This document shows positions 1 to 8,138 of a stretch of DNA of 47,042 nt, piece after piece. The stretch is from NCBI GenBank assembly GCA_937872925.1, contig CALMUT010000124.1, positions 1 to 47,042 on the forward strand. The letters are read 5' to 3'. The notes under the pieces were generated by a model that searched no databases, was not told the DNA's origin, and saw nothing but the letters and a program-made list of their open reading frames with translations. A program made the translations under genes and the position numbers. Position 1 is the first letter of the stretch, and each line of letters opens with the position of its first letter. This stretch comes from an uncultured Myxococcales bacterium. GTDB taxonomy: Bacteria > Myxococcota_A > Polyangia > Polyangiales > Polyangiaceae.

Positions 1-304
1 CAGTGCGGCCGCCCGGCGGGCGGCCGCGTGCCGGGTACCCCCCGCCCGGCGCCGGGCCCCCGGGGCTGCCGCCGCTCCTCACGGCGCCGGTGTTCCCAGC
101 CCCAGCACTGCCCCCGCCCGCACTCGCTTCGACGCCTGCGTCGGGGAAGTTGCAGATCCCCCAGGAACACACGTAGGAAGCGTCACACGTGCCGTTCGGG
201 TAGCACTCGCCGCCCAGGGTACCGGTCTTGTCCAGCTCCTCCGTCGACGCACATGCCGCGAGAACGCCGGCAATGATTGGGATAAGGATCGTTCCGCGCC
301 GCAT
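1..304 (-). CDS. Lipoprotein with Gly-rich linker, 3' part missing (partial)
   Basis: The reading frame starts at an ATG at 302-304 and runs off the left edge of the window. The first 18 residues form a lipoprotein signal peptide ending in the lipobox VLAAC, so the protein is probably exported and lipid-anchored. A short segment with four cysteines (CYPNGTC then CSWGIC) follows, then a Gly/Ser/Ala-rich linker. This plan recurs in several lipoproteins of this window. The last 30 or so visible residues turn Pro/Arg-rich (GGSPGGPAPGGG and beyond), where the DNA is almost pure G+C and palindromic. The extreme edge may therefore contain assembly errors or a frameshift. No function can be assigned. 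Confidence 0.6.
   Translation of the reverse strand, partial: MRRGTILIPIIAGVLAACASTEELDKTGTLGGECYPNGTCDASYVCSWGICNFPDAGVEASAGGGSAGAGNTGAVRSGGSPGGPAPGGGYPARGRPPGGRT
5..57. repeat. Two GC palindromes at window edge
   Basis: Positions 5-15 (GCGGCCGCCCG) pair perfectly with 17-27 around a single base. Positions 44-57 (GCCCGGCGCCGGGC) are a perfect 14-bp palindrome. They lie inside the Gly-rich end of the partial lipoprotein gene. Hairpins this strong often stop polymerases or assemblers, so they may mark a contig break rather than a biological element. Confidence 0.6.
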
Positions 305-386
305 AGCTAGTGGGCAAGTGTAACACCGAAGCGCACCGACGGCGTGTCTGCCGCGCGGCACGCTCGAAGCTGCCCAGCGCGCGCGG

Positions 387-1580
387 TTACTCCAGCCGGG
401 GCGTGATTTTCGTCGCCGAGTAGCTTACGCGGGGAACGTCAGCTTGCCAGGTACGCGCAACTCGCACCGTGTAGGTGCCGGCGGACAGTCGTACCGAACA
501 GCCGTCCATCCTGCCCTCGATACTGGAGAAGTTCTTGTTGGAGGTACTGGATACCCAAACGAACATATTGACCGGATCGCAGTCCATTGCATGCACCTGT
601 TGATCACCCTGAAGCACTGCGATCTGGTAGCGCAGACTGCGGGGAACGGCGTCCCGACTGCGGTAAGTGCGCTTGGCGAAGTCCAACTCCGCGGAGAAGA
701 ACAGCACTCCTTCTTTGTTCAGCACGACGGATAGGTCCTGGGGCGTGTCCCGCACCGCAAGGGTTCCCAGGGGCACACCGCAAGAGCGCACACCGAACAC
801 CGCACCGCCTGCGAGTAGCGCCAAGAAGAGCGCCTCGAACGCTGCCATGCGCCCGACGTTTGCCTTCGGCGCTGGCATGGTGCGATCCAGCTCGGCACTC
901 ACCGCTTCGTCCGTGATGCCCGCGGCCAGCTCGACCTGCCGCTCAAGGTACCAAGCGAGCTCCGCGGAGGCGACGGGGAACGCGACGATGCGACCCTTGC
1001 CCTCCTGCGCCGACGCTAACAACGCATAGCCGCGCCCCGCTTTGATCGCGAAGAGCTGTTTCAGACTTGCGCGCGGGATCTGCACGATGCGACGCGGCCA
1101 AAAGCGGCTGCTTGCGCTGCGCAGTTCCTTTTCGTCCAGGGTCAGCTCGAAGCGATCGAAGAGCGCGAGCGTGCGCCTCAGCGCGCGCAGCCCAATGATG
1201 AGAGACGGGACCACTAAGATCCAAGTGAAGGCCCCGCGAACAAACCACCAACCGTAGCCCACTGCCCCGAGAGCCAGCAGGCTGACAGGCCACAACAGCG
1301 CCGAATAGGAGTTGAAGTACCCTAGCCGGATCCGAAGGCGCCCACCGCCGCTTCCGCGATACCCATCTTCGCCGCCACCCTTCCACTCGACCCGCATTCG
1401 GGATTGGGGCAGCGAGGCCGGTCGTGTCACGTCGCTGCGACCTTCCAGCACCGCCCGCGCGTATTCCTCCAGTTCGGATTGGAGACCGAAGAGTGTCCCG
1501 CATGCGCCGCACGCACCAGCACCGCCCGGCGACGCGGGAGGCAACGGGGCAGCGCACTGCCGGCACGTGGTGTCGCTCAT
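387..1580 (-). CDS. Zinc-ribbon membrane protein of unknown function
   Basis: A protein of 397 residues if it starts at the ATG at 1578-1580; a GTG lies directly upstream in frame. The N-terminus has a treble-clef or zinc-ribbon pattern: CRQC near residue 6 and CGAC about 16 residues later. A hydrophilic stretch follows, then a pair of hydrophobic helices (LLWPVSLLALGAVGYGWWFV and WILVVPSLIIGL), a PH-like or DUF-type cytoplasmic segment, and a further transmembrane helix (AFEALFLALLAGGAVFGV). The last 130 residues look extracytoplasmic and beta-rich, with two Cys. I do not recognise the family. The gene is divergent from the acyltransferase gene at 1717. The zinc ribbon suggests a cytoplasmic sensing or docking module joined to an envelope domain, but that is inference. 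Confidence 0.8.
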   Translation of the reverse strand: MSDTTCRQCAAPLPPASPGGAGACGACGTLFGLQSELEEYARAVLEGRSDVTRPASLPQSRMRVEWKGGGEDGYRGSGGGRLRIRLGYFNSYSALLWPVSLLALGAVGYGWWFVRGAFTWILVVPSLIIGLRALRRTLALFDRFELTLDEKELRSASSRFWPRRIVQIPRASLKQLFAIKAGRGYALLASAQEGKGRIVAFPVASAELAWYLERQVELAAGITDEAVSAELDRTMPAPKANVGRMAAFEALFLALLAGGAVFGVRSCGVPLGTLAVRDTPQDLSVVLNKEGVLFFSAELDFAKRTYRSRDAVPRSLRYQIAVLQGDQQVHAMDCDPVNMFVWVSSTSNKNFSSIEGRMDGCSVRLSAGTYTVRVARTWQADVPRVSYSATKITPRLE

Positions 1581-1716
1581 CACGCGGCATCGTGCCCGAC
1601 ATGGCCATGCACGTCCATGATGGCTCGCTCAGTCCGTGTGGGCTTGTGTTGACGCCGGCGACTAGGTCAAGATGACGGTCACGCTCAGCGGAACTTCCTG
1701 ATCTGATCTTGCGCCC

Positions 1717-2940
1717 ATGCCCACTTCTCTGCGCGCACCAGTAACGACGGCAGCCGCGGTGCGCTCGGGAACGAAACGGCGCAGGCGCTTCCTCCAACTG
1801 GAGTTGCTCGACAATCGCTTCCCGGCGCTGCACGGCATGCGGGTGCTCGCGATTGTCAGCGTCGTCCAGTTTCATGTCACTTGGGTCTTCGCTGGCGAAC
1901 AAGCCATCCCCCTGGACCGAGATTTCGTCCGCAGCTCCCTGGCGCTCTTTTTCGGGATGGATCTGTTCTTCTTCCTGAGCGGTTTCCTGATCGGGTCCAT
2001 TTTGCTCCACACCCTGTCCACAAGTGGGATCCGAGGTCTGTGGCGCTTCTATCTTCGCCGTATTTTTCGGACCTTCCCTGCGTACTGGGTGGTGTTGACC
2101 CTGCTGGTGCTGCTGTTTCCGCTTTCACCAGATCAGAGACAGCACCTGCTGTTCGAGTACATCTACGCCACCAACTTGATGCCGCTGCATCGCGACCAGG
2201 TGGTGATGTTCTGGGGCTGGTCCTTGGCGTTGGAAGAGCAGTTCTACTTGCTTGTGCCCTTTCTCTTCTACGGCTTGCGCGCCCTGCGCAAGGACCGCTA
2301 TCGCATCGCACTGCTCGCGGCCCTGTGCGGCCTAGCCCTCGCGCACCGATTGTACCTGTTCTTCAACCAAGGTCCTTGGACCGACTACACGCTATACGAT
2401 CGGCTCTACTTCCGTCCTGACACGCGCTTCGACGCCCTTTTGTACGGCATCATCTTAGCCATCATCGAGTTTCGCCACGCAGAAGCCGTGGCACGGTGGC
2501 TCAAGGATCCGTTTCACCGTGCATTGCTGCTAGTGCCTTCGCTGGGGATCTTGTGGGTGCTGCTCGAACCGACGCTCTTTGGTATCGAATACCTGCAGCT
2601 CGTGCGCGTCTTCGCTTGGGGCACACTGCCCAGCCTGATGTACCTGGCGTGGGTACCGCTGTTGTTGCATAGCGACGGTGCGCTTCAGCGCTGGCTCGGC
2701 CGTGGCTACTTCAGGTACATTGGCACGCTGGGCTATGGCGTGTATCTGCTCCACATCCCGATCCTGGACCATTTGGTCGTACCCGCAGCGCGTGCGCTGC
2801 AACAAGGCGGCGTTTCGATGCTGGCGGTATGGCCCCTGTCGCTGACGGTTCTCATGATCGGATCTCTGGCCGCGGCCTACGTGCTCCACCTGCTGGTGGA
2901 GAAGCCTGCGCTCTGGTTGCGCGCCCGAGTGGCCGGCTAG
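1717..2940 (+). CDS. Acyltransferase family 3 (OafA/YrhL-like) membrane protein
   Basis: A 407-residue polytopic membrane protein of the acyltransferase-3 family, which moves acyl groups (often acetyl) from cytoplasmic donors onto sugars of lipopolysaccharide, exopolysaccharide or other envelope glycans. Family marks are visible: the N-terminal FPALHGMRVLAIVSVVQFHV, where the family places its conserved Arg and His, then FFFLSGFLIG, then RRIFRTFPAYW after the second helix, and EEQFYLLVPFLFY mid-protein. About ten hydrophobic helices can be traced, and the length is normal for the family. The start is the first ATG of the frame; I see no strong Shine-Dalgarno sequence. The acceptor cannot be told from sequence. 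Confidence 0.9.
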   Translation: MPTSLRAPVTTAAAVRSGTKRRRRFLQLELLDNRFPALHGMRVLAIVSVVQFHVTWVFAGEQAIPLDRDFVRSSLALFFGMDLFFFLSGFLIGSILLHTLSTSGIRGLWRFYLRRIFRTFPAYWVVLTLLVLLFPLSPDQRQHLLFEYIYATNLMPLHRDQVVMFWGWSLALEEQFYLLVPFLFYGLRALRKDRYRIALLAALCGLALAHRLYLFFNQGPWTDYTLYDRLYFRPDTRFDALLYGIILAIIEFRHAEAVARWLKDPFHRALLLVPSLGILWVLLEPTLFGIEYLQLVRVFAWGTLPSLMYLAWVPLLLHSDGALQRWLGRGYFRYIGTLGYGVYLLHIPILDHLVVPAARALQQGGVSMLAVWPLSLTVLMIGSLAAAYVLHLLVEKPALWLRARVAG

Positions 2941-3002
2941 TCGCGGCAGCTGGCGTCGACGCGGAAGACACAGCGACCGAGCGGGCCGCGGGCCGCGTCA
3001 GC

Positions 3003-4805
3003 CTAGGGGTCGAGGGGCATGCCAAAGCCAACTTCTGGGAGCGTCAAGCGTTCGAGTCCCATGAACTTTTCCTGTAGCCAGATAATGTCGTCCGCGGGCG
3101 CGTCGAAATGCAGCGCCGCGCGCCTGGGGCAACCGTGGGCGAGCTCCAGTACGGTGACTCGTCCGCCGGGAATGGCCAAGCTGTCGCCAACCGCGAGGGG
3201 CTCGCTTTCGTCGCGGAAGAGATTGTCGCGTCCGCATGGGTACAGTGCAGCGTGTCTACCTGTGATCAGCTCAATACTGTGTCTGCCGGTACGCTTGACC
3301 AAGACATGCCCGGTCAGCGCAAGCACGTTCCAGGACTTCGGAGCCATGCCCCGTGGATGCAACGCAAAGGGCCCAAAAAACGAACCCCCCATGCCGCGTA
3401 GCACCATGAACTGCGCGCCGGTAAGGCTCGGCACGTCGGCGGCGATCCGCGCGGTGCTAGCTGCGAATGCGGAGGAAGACTGGCGCAGCTCCCGCGCGGA
3501 GAGCGCGGACCGCGCCGGACCGTGCACGAAATGGGCGAAGGCAAACAGCGTCGCAACGGCGCCGAGCCACTCTTTGCGAAACCTGCTGCCCGGCGCGGAC
3601 TGCGCAGCAGTCCCGAACCAGGCGTGGTCCAGCAAACACCCCAGCACGATCGACATTCCCAGCGCGCTTGCGCCAAGCAGCCGCGGCGCCGGAGCCACGG
3701 AGAGCACAGGCACAATCGCCACCAAGGAGCCGAAGAGCGCAGCAAGCAGCAGCCTGCGTCGATCCCGTGGGAGGCCCGCAGCCACTTGTCGAAGGGGTCC
3801 TAGTAGCGCCAATGCCGCGCACGCAACGAGGATTGCCACCATCCCCTTGGGAAGCGTGGTGCCCCAGGGTGTGGAGCCCAGGGTGAGCCAGCCTTCCGCC
3901 AAGAGCATGATGGCGCGTTCGGGTGCGCGCAGCAAAAACTGGCCGGGTGCGGCAAGCGGGTCGATGTAGAACGACGATGCCACGGTGCCGTAGCCGAACG
4001 TGGCGCGCAGCGCGAGGTAGATAAGAGCAGGTGTAAAGTACAGCGCCAGCCCGATGACGCGCTTCCGCACCCCGACGCCTGAGCGCGCCCACTCGAGACC
4101 CACGACGTAACCCGCCAGGCACATCGCGTACTCTCCGGTCGCTACGCATAGGACGTACAGAAGCAGTGCGATCAAAGCATCGCGACTCTGACCGCTACGC
4201 TGCCAGCGCACATGCCAATTGAGCGCGTAAGCTCCGCAAGCGAGCGTCAACAGTATTTCGCGGTTGGCGATCCAGGCCAGGGGAAACACGTGCCACGGCC
4301 CCAGGGCAAAAATCGCGACCGCGATGAGCGCAGCGCGGGCAGAAGCGATGCGGCGGTAGAGCGCGCGTGCGGACAGAACGCTCAGCACCCACCACAGAAA
4401 TGAGTGCAGATGCATCAGGGGCGCGCTCGGCCCAAACAGGCGCTGTTCTCCAAATCTCAGTGCGCTGGCGAGCGGTCGCAAGAAGCGAATCGAGAGCTCT
4501 GGATGCGACCACCAAGGTAGGTGCCCTTTTTCTACGTAGGCGGCGCGGTCTGGCTCTGTAACAAAGTCGTATAGAGACAGCGCATCACGCTCAGCGACGA
4601 ACGTGCCCTCGACCATCGACGAGTGCATCAGGTCGTCGAATAGAAACGGCGTGTTGACTGTGGGCGCAAATAGGAGCGCGCCAAGGAGCAGCACGAGGGC
4701 AAGCAGCACGCGATCGACGCGAGGCGTCAGCGCGCGGCGCTGGGGTCCGCCAACGGATCCCGAGGCAGCGGCGCCTTTGGAATCACTGAAATCCCCGCTC
4801 GCCAT
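3003..4805 (-). CDS. GT-C-like polytopic membrane protein (possible glycosyltransferase)
   Basis: I chose the start MASGDFSDSK at 4805, giving 600 residues. The frame stays open further upstream, but that would overlap the divergent lipoprotein gene starting at 4851. The protein has a first transmembrane helix (VLLALVLLLGALLFAP) followed by a loop with an acidic pair, FLFDDLMH (D57, D58), and about ten further helices. It ends in a soluble C-terminal domain of roughly 180 residues. The acidic pair just after helix 1 is the usual position of the catalytic Asp in GT-C glycosyltransferases such as the PMT/TMTC-like families. A lipid-linked sugar transferase of the envelope is therefore the best guess, but no finer assignment is possible. 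It ends convergently with the acyltransferase gene. Confidence 0.75.
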   Translation of the reverse strand: MASGDFSDSKGAAASGSVGGPQRRALTPRVDRVLLALVLLLGALLFAPTVNTPFLFDDLMHSSMVEGTFVAERDALSLYDFVTEPDRAAYVEKGHLPWWSHPELSIRFLRPLASALRFGEQRLFGPSAPLMHLHSFLWWVLSVLSARALYRRIASARAALIAVAIFALGPWHVFPLAWIANREILLTLACGAYALNWHVRWQRSGQSRDALIALLLYVLCVATGEYAMCLAGYVVGLEWARSGVGVRKRVIGLALYFTPALIYLALRATFGYGTVASSFYIDPLAAPGQFLLRAPERAIMLLAEGWLTLGSTPWGTTLPKGMVAILVACAALALLGPLRQVAAGLPRDRRRLLLAALFGSLVAIVPVLSVAPAPRLLGASALGMSIVLGCLLDHAWFGTAAQSAPGSRFRKEWLGAVATLFAFAHFVHGPARSALSARELRQSSSAFAASTARIAADVPSLTGAQFMVLRGMGGSFFGPFALHPRGMAPKSWNVLALTGHVLVKRTGRHSIELITGRHAALYPCGRDNLFRDESEPLAVGDSLAIPGGRVTVLELAHGCPRRAALHFDAPADDIIWLQEKFMGLERLTLPEVGFGMPLDP

Positions 4806-4850
4806 GCCTGAACCTTGCTGCACCGTCCGGCATAAGCTACACAATGCGCC

Positions 4851-5237
4851 GTGCGACGGCTGCATATCTCTGCCTTTTGCCTGAGCCTCGCGGCTGCGCT
4901 GGTCGTAGCTGCGTGTGGTGGCGACAGCGACAGCGACTCCAGCCCGAAGCCCAAAGACGCCGGCGGCGACGCCCAGGATAGCGGAGCGGACGCGGGGACC
5001 GACTCCGGGAGCGGTGGTAGCGACGCAGGGGCCGACGCTGCCGCAGACGCAGCGGTGGAAGCCGACGCTGCGAAGACCTGTGTATCGAGCTGCACCACGA
5101 ACGCCGAGTGCCAGAACTCGTGCCCGAGTGCGGACGGCGGCATCAACTGCTGCGATACCCAATCGAATGTTTGCTACACGTCCGCAACGGCCACCTGCCC
5201 CGCGCCGCCTCCGGACGGCGGCCCGCTACCCTACTGA
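4851..5237 (+). CDS. Small Asp/Ala-rich, Cys-rich lipoprotein
   Basis: A 128-residue protein starting at a GTG (MRRLHISAFC). The signal peptide ends in the lipobox LVVAAC, followed by an acidic Asp/Gly/Ala/Ser linker of about 55 residues. A compact C-terminal domain carries eight Cys (pattern CVSSC, C, C, CC, C and C), probably held by disulfides outside the cytoplasm. This is one of many such lipoproteins here. It is divergent from the membrane protein at 4805 (45 bases between starts) and ends 11 bases from the convergent lipoprotein gene. Function unknown. Confidence 0.75.
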   Translation: MRRLHISAFCLSLAAALVVAACGGDSDSDSSPKPKDAGGDAQDSGADAGTDSGSGGSDAGADAAADAAVEADAAKTCVSSCTTNAECQNSCPSADGGINCCDTQSNVCYTSATATCPAPPPDGGPLPY

Positions 5238-5248
5238 TCAGTTTCGCG

Positions 5249-5965
5249 TTAGCAGGTCGTGCACTCGCAATGCACAGCTGATCCGTCGTTAACTTTGTCG
5301 ACGCAAGCATCGAACTCACCGGTGCACGCTGCTTTGCCAAGACACGTGCAGTCCGCCGCGCAACCCGCGGGGACGTTGACACAGTGGGCGCTGCTCGTGA
5401 AAGCCTGGTTCACCACGCAGGACGTGCCGCCAGGGCACTCGTTACAGTTGGCGACGGAAGCACACTGCACCGCAGGCACACAGGGACCCCAACAGCCCTG
5501 GTCTACGCTTGGCACCTCGCCACCTTCACACAACGGTGGAAGCGCATTGCACAACACCTGGCTGCCGTCGCATTTGAACCCCTTGATGCACTGACCTGCA
5601 ATGCAGCTGGCTTGCTGGATCTGGTTTGCTGAGCACTGATCGGCAAAACAGGGCGTTGGCTCGCAATAGGGAAGCTTCGCTTTGCCCTTGGGCGCCGCAA
5701 TGCAGTTGCAGCAGTCGCTCAAGAGTTCGCAGTCGTCGTCGGTTTTGCATTCCCCGGCGACGGGCTCGTGCCCACCGCCGCCGCCCTGGCCCGAGCTGGC
5801 TCCGGAACCGGCGGAAGCGCCCTGGCCACCCGTAGCCGAGCCGCCGCTCCCGCTACTGGCGCCCGAACCACCGCTGCCCGCATCTGGGCTGGGGTCTGAT
5901 CCCGACGATCCTCCGCAGGCGGGGATCACGAGAAGCAGGGCAACCAGAGCAATGGAAGTGCGCAT
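5249..5965 (-). CDS. Cys-rich lipoprotein with Gly/Ser linker
   Basis: The start is placed at MRTSIALVALLLVIPACGG (5965), giving 238 residues. The frame is open upstream, but only this start gives a good signal peptide with lipobox VIPAC. Residues 20-67 are a Gly/Ser/Ala linker with no order. The rest is a secreted domain with more than twenty Cys, with motifs such as CKTDDDC, CCNC, CNECPGGTSC and CTCLGKAAC, which resemble small disulfide-rich modules. A surface-exposed lipoprotein with a disulfide-stabilised binding or structural head is likely. It sits downstream of the PEGA protein gene on the same strand (166-base gap). No family name is clear. Confidence 0.8.
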   Translation of the reverse strand: MRTSIALVALLLVIPACGGSSGSDPSPDAGSGGSGASSGSGGSATGGQGASAGSGASSGQGGGGGHEPVAGECKTDDDCELLSDCCNCIAAPKGKAKLPYCEPTPCFADQCSANQIQQASCIAGQCIKGFKCDGSQVLCNALPPLCEGGEVPSVDQGCWGPCVPAVQCASVANCNECPGGTSCVVNQAFTSSAHCVNVPAGCAADCTCLGKAACTGEFDACVDKVNDGSAVHCECTTC

Positions 5966-6132
5966 GGCATCCGACCTGAGCAAGACCCGCGCCTTAGGGC
6001 GATTCTCTGTGCTGCAGCGTGATCCAGCCGTTCTGGAGATGTGCCAAAGACACACTTCAGCGGCGCGGGCGGCACATATCTGGGCACGGCTGTCGCGATT
6101 TCGAGCCCCGCAGTGCCCGGTCTTCCGGCGCC

Positions 6133-7167
6133 TCAGAAGTGGCCGCTGACTCCCGCCGACCCCCAGCCCACCCAGGGCCGGATCGCCGCTGAGTCTCTCT
6201 TTTCACCACTACTCAAGATGAACAGGGTGACGCCAGTGGCAACTCCGACCCCACCCACGATGAAACCAACCGTGGCGAGGGTGGCGGCGCTGTCGGCGTC
6301 GCTATCCAATGCGTTCACTTCGTCTTGTTTGCTCTTTGGGCAGCCGCTGGCCCCGCACAAGTCGTCGGCCTCGCTGCGTTTGCTGGAACTCTGCAGTGCA
6401 AAGATCGTCCCGGCCGCCAAGCCAACGACCCCAACCCCGAGCCCGACGTAGGCTCCAATGCGCATGGCACCGGGACCGGAGTCTGTGCTCTTCGGCCCCG
6501 GGTCTACCGGCGCCGGGGTACCGGGCGCAGAGTTCGGAGCAGGGTCCGTCGCCGACGGGGACGCGCCGGGCGGAAGTGACCCGGGCGCCGACGCGAGCAG
6601 GAGCTCGACGGTTTCTCGCTTGCCCTCTGCGATCATGACCGTCGCAACCTCGCTCTTCACGTCTTTGCCGGACGCTTGGATCCGGTATTCGCCAGGGTCG
6701 ACGGGGTAGGGCACACCAACGAGCGCTGGGGGCACGACCTTGTCGTCCAAAGTAACGCCCGCCTGCGAGGCGCCGTCACCCTTCACGCTGATGGTCAAGT
6801 ACGGCACACGCGGTTCGAGCGCAGACAGCTCCTGTTGCGCGTCCGTATGCGCTTGTCGAAATGCGTCGGGTGCGTCCGCAGCGAGTTTCTCACGCGTAAT
6901 CTTCATATACGCTTCTCGTGCTCGCACCAGACGCCCCAGCTTTTCGTTCGCTCGCGCTATGTAAAGCAGATGTGGCGGCGCATGCACCAAGCTCTCCGCA
7001 CGAGTGAAAAGATCAATAGCGTCGCCATGGCGACCCTCGTTGAAAGCTTTGAGCCCTTCGCCGGCAGCTGCCCTGGCGCCAGCTCGCTCCGTGTCGGTCT
7101 GTGCACCCGCCAATGGCGCAGCCGTGAGCAGTGCCAACGCAAGAAAACCTGCAATTGCTTTGTCCAT
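6133..7167 (-). CDS. TPR/PEGA-domain envelope protein
   Basis: A 344-residue protein with a Sec signal peptide cut near ...APLAGAQ. Residues 30-120 form TPR-like helices (GLKAFNEGRHGDAIDLFTRA, LLYIARANEKLGRLVRAREA). Residues 122-185 look like a PEGA domain (LTISVKGDGASQAGVTLDD, VPYPVDPGEYRIQASG), a carbohydrate- or surface-associated beta module common in myxobacterial envelope proteins. A Pro/Ser linker follows, then two hydrophobic helices (AYVGLGVGVVGLAAGTIFAL and ATVGFIVGGVGVATGVTLFI). The tail ends in WVGWGSAGVSGHF. The start ATG has a GGGGA six bases upstream. This architecture is frequent in Polyangia, with no known biochemical role. It is divergent from the unknown gene at 7273. Confidence 0.85.
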   Translation of the reverse strand: MDKAIAGFLALALLTAAPLAGAQTDTERAGARAAAGEGLKAFNEGRHGDAIDLFTRAESLVHAPPHLLYIARANEKLGRLVRAREAYMKITREKLAADAPDAFRQAHTDAQQELSALEPRVPYLTISVKGDGASQAGVTLDDKVVPPALVGVPYPVDPGEYRIQASGKDVKSEVATVMIAEGKRETVELLLASAPGSLPPGASPSATDPAPNSAPGTPAPVDPGPKSTDSGPGAMRIGAYVGLGVGVVGLAAGTIFALQSSSKRSEADDLCGASGCPKSKQDEVNALDSDADSAATLATVGFIVGGVGVATGVTLFILSSGEKRDSAAIRPWVGWGSAGVSGHF

Positions 7168-7272
7168 GGTGAATCCCCAGTTTTGGCGAGCGCGAGCCTA
7201 GCACAGCAGCTCAAGCTTCGGACTTGCGTGTGACCCGCACGCGATGGCTTTCCAGTCGCAAATGTCGGTGTC

Positions 7273-8019
7273 ATGATGACAGGCAGTCTGTTCATGAGCG
7301 GCCACGACCCCAAACAGGACGACCCAAAGACGGTCGCTGTCCCAGCGTACGGTTCCCATGCGCCGAACGCGCCTCGCCCCAGGCAGGTGACCGAACGAAT
7401 GCCTTCGAAGGCTGGGAATCGAGCGCAGCTCCCCGTGGACCCGAACCACATGTTGACGGCGTTTGCGCCTCCGGCTGCGGAGCTAGTCGAGCTTTCCGTT
7501 CGCGACCCAGCTCCGGAATCCGAAGCGGCGGTTTCCTCGCTGCACCCGGCGGCGCAAGCATTCGCGGAGCTACCGCCGGACGCGCCGGAGTGGATGCGTG
7601 CGGCACGGGTGATGGCCGACGCGCTGGAAGCTTGCCTGGCCAGGCGCAGCGTAGACTACCTGGAGCAGGCAGCGATCGAACGCGCCTGGTACGCTTGGAC
7701 GCTGGGCGGCGCCACGCCGAAGCAAGTGTTGCGAGTTGCCCACATTGTTCGTCGCGCCTACGAAGCGCTCGGGCGCAGTAACCGCGCAGACCACGAGGAT
7801 ACGATCCGGAGCTGCGGTGAAGTATTGCACGCCAGCTTGCCGAGCAGCGTGCGGGAGACGGTGCCCCTCGAACGAGCCGTGTGGGTCGTTCGCCAAATGC
7901 GCGAGCAGTCTGATCCGTGGCTTGCGATGGTCGAAGGCACTGCCGATCTGCTAGGTTGGAAAGACTTCGCGCGGGTGCACGCGGCCTACGTGATCCGAGA
8001 GGTGATCAAGCAGGCTTGA
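7273..8019 (+). CDS. Hypothetical cytoplasmic protein
   Basis: A 248-residue soluble protein, or 241 residues if it starts at the second in-frame ATG at 7294 (MSGHDPKQDD). I cannot choose firmly. The first 75 residues are Pro-rich and look disordered. Residues 85-248 are mostly helical, with conserved-looking Trp/Arg-rich stretches such as WMRAARVMADALEACL, RAWYAWTLGG and RAVWVVRQM. There is no signal peptide, membrane helix or catalytic motif. It lies just upstream of a Ser/Thr kinase gene on the same strand with a 116-base gap, so it could be a substrate or partner, but that is only position. No family recognised. Confidence 0.7.
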   Translation: MMTGSLFMSGHDPKQDDPKTVAVPAYGSHAPNAPRPRQVTERMPSKAGNRAQLPVDPNHMLTAFAPPAAELVELSVRDPAPESEAAVSSLHPAAQAFAELPPDAPEWMRAARVMADALEACLARRSVDYLEQAAIERAWYAWTLGGATPKQVLRVAHIVRRAYEALGRSNRADHEDTIRSCGEVLHASLPSSVRETVPLERAVWVVRQMREQSDPWLAMVEGTADLLGWKDFARVHAAYVIREVIKQA

Positions 8020-8125
8020 GCCACTTCGTTTCAACGACGGCACGAACCCAGGCGTGCAAATTGGCCGCGCTTGGCAGCATGCTGGCCGCGTTGCGCACTC
8101 TGCCCTAGAATCTGGCCTCCGAACC

Positions 8126-8138
8126 GAGGAAAGCGTTG
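8126..8138 (+). promoter_or_regulatory. Ribosome binding site deciding a TTG start
   Basis: GAGGA at 8126-8130 sits five bases before the TTG at 8136-8138. No ATG or GTG lies nearby in frame before the kinase fold begins, so this site supports the TTG start of the kinase. Confidence 0.6.

Noticed and set aside
943..2010. 355-codon open frame on the minus strand
   Set aside because: It lies across the acyltransferase gene start and the zinc-ribbon gene; the product is Arg/Gln-rich with no fold, a shadow of high GC content.
3019..3969. 316-codon open frame on the plus strand
   Set aside because: Antisense to the GT-C-like membrane protein; Ser/Arg/Ala-rich product without domains.
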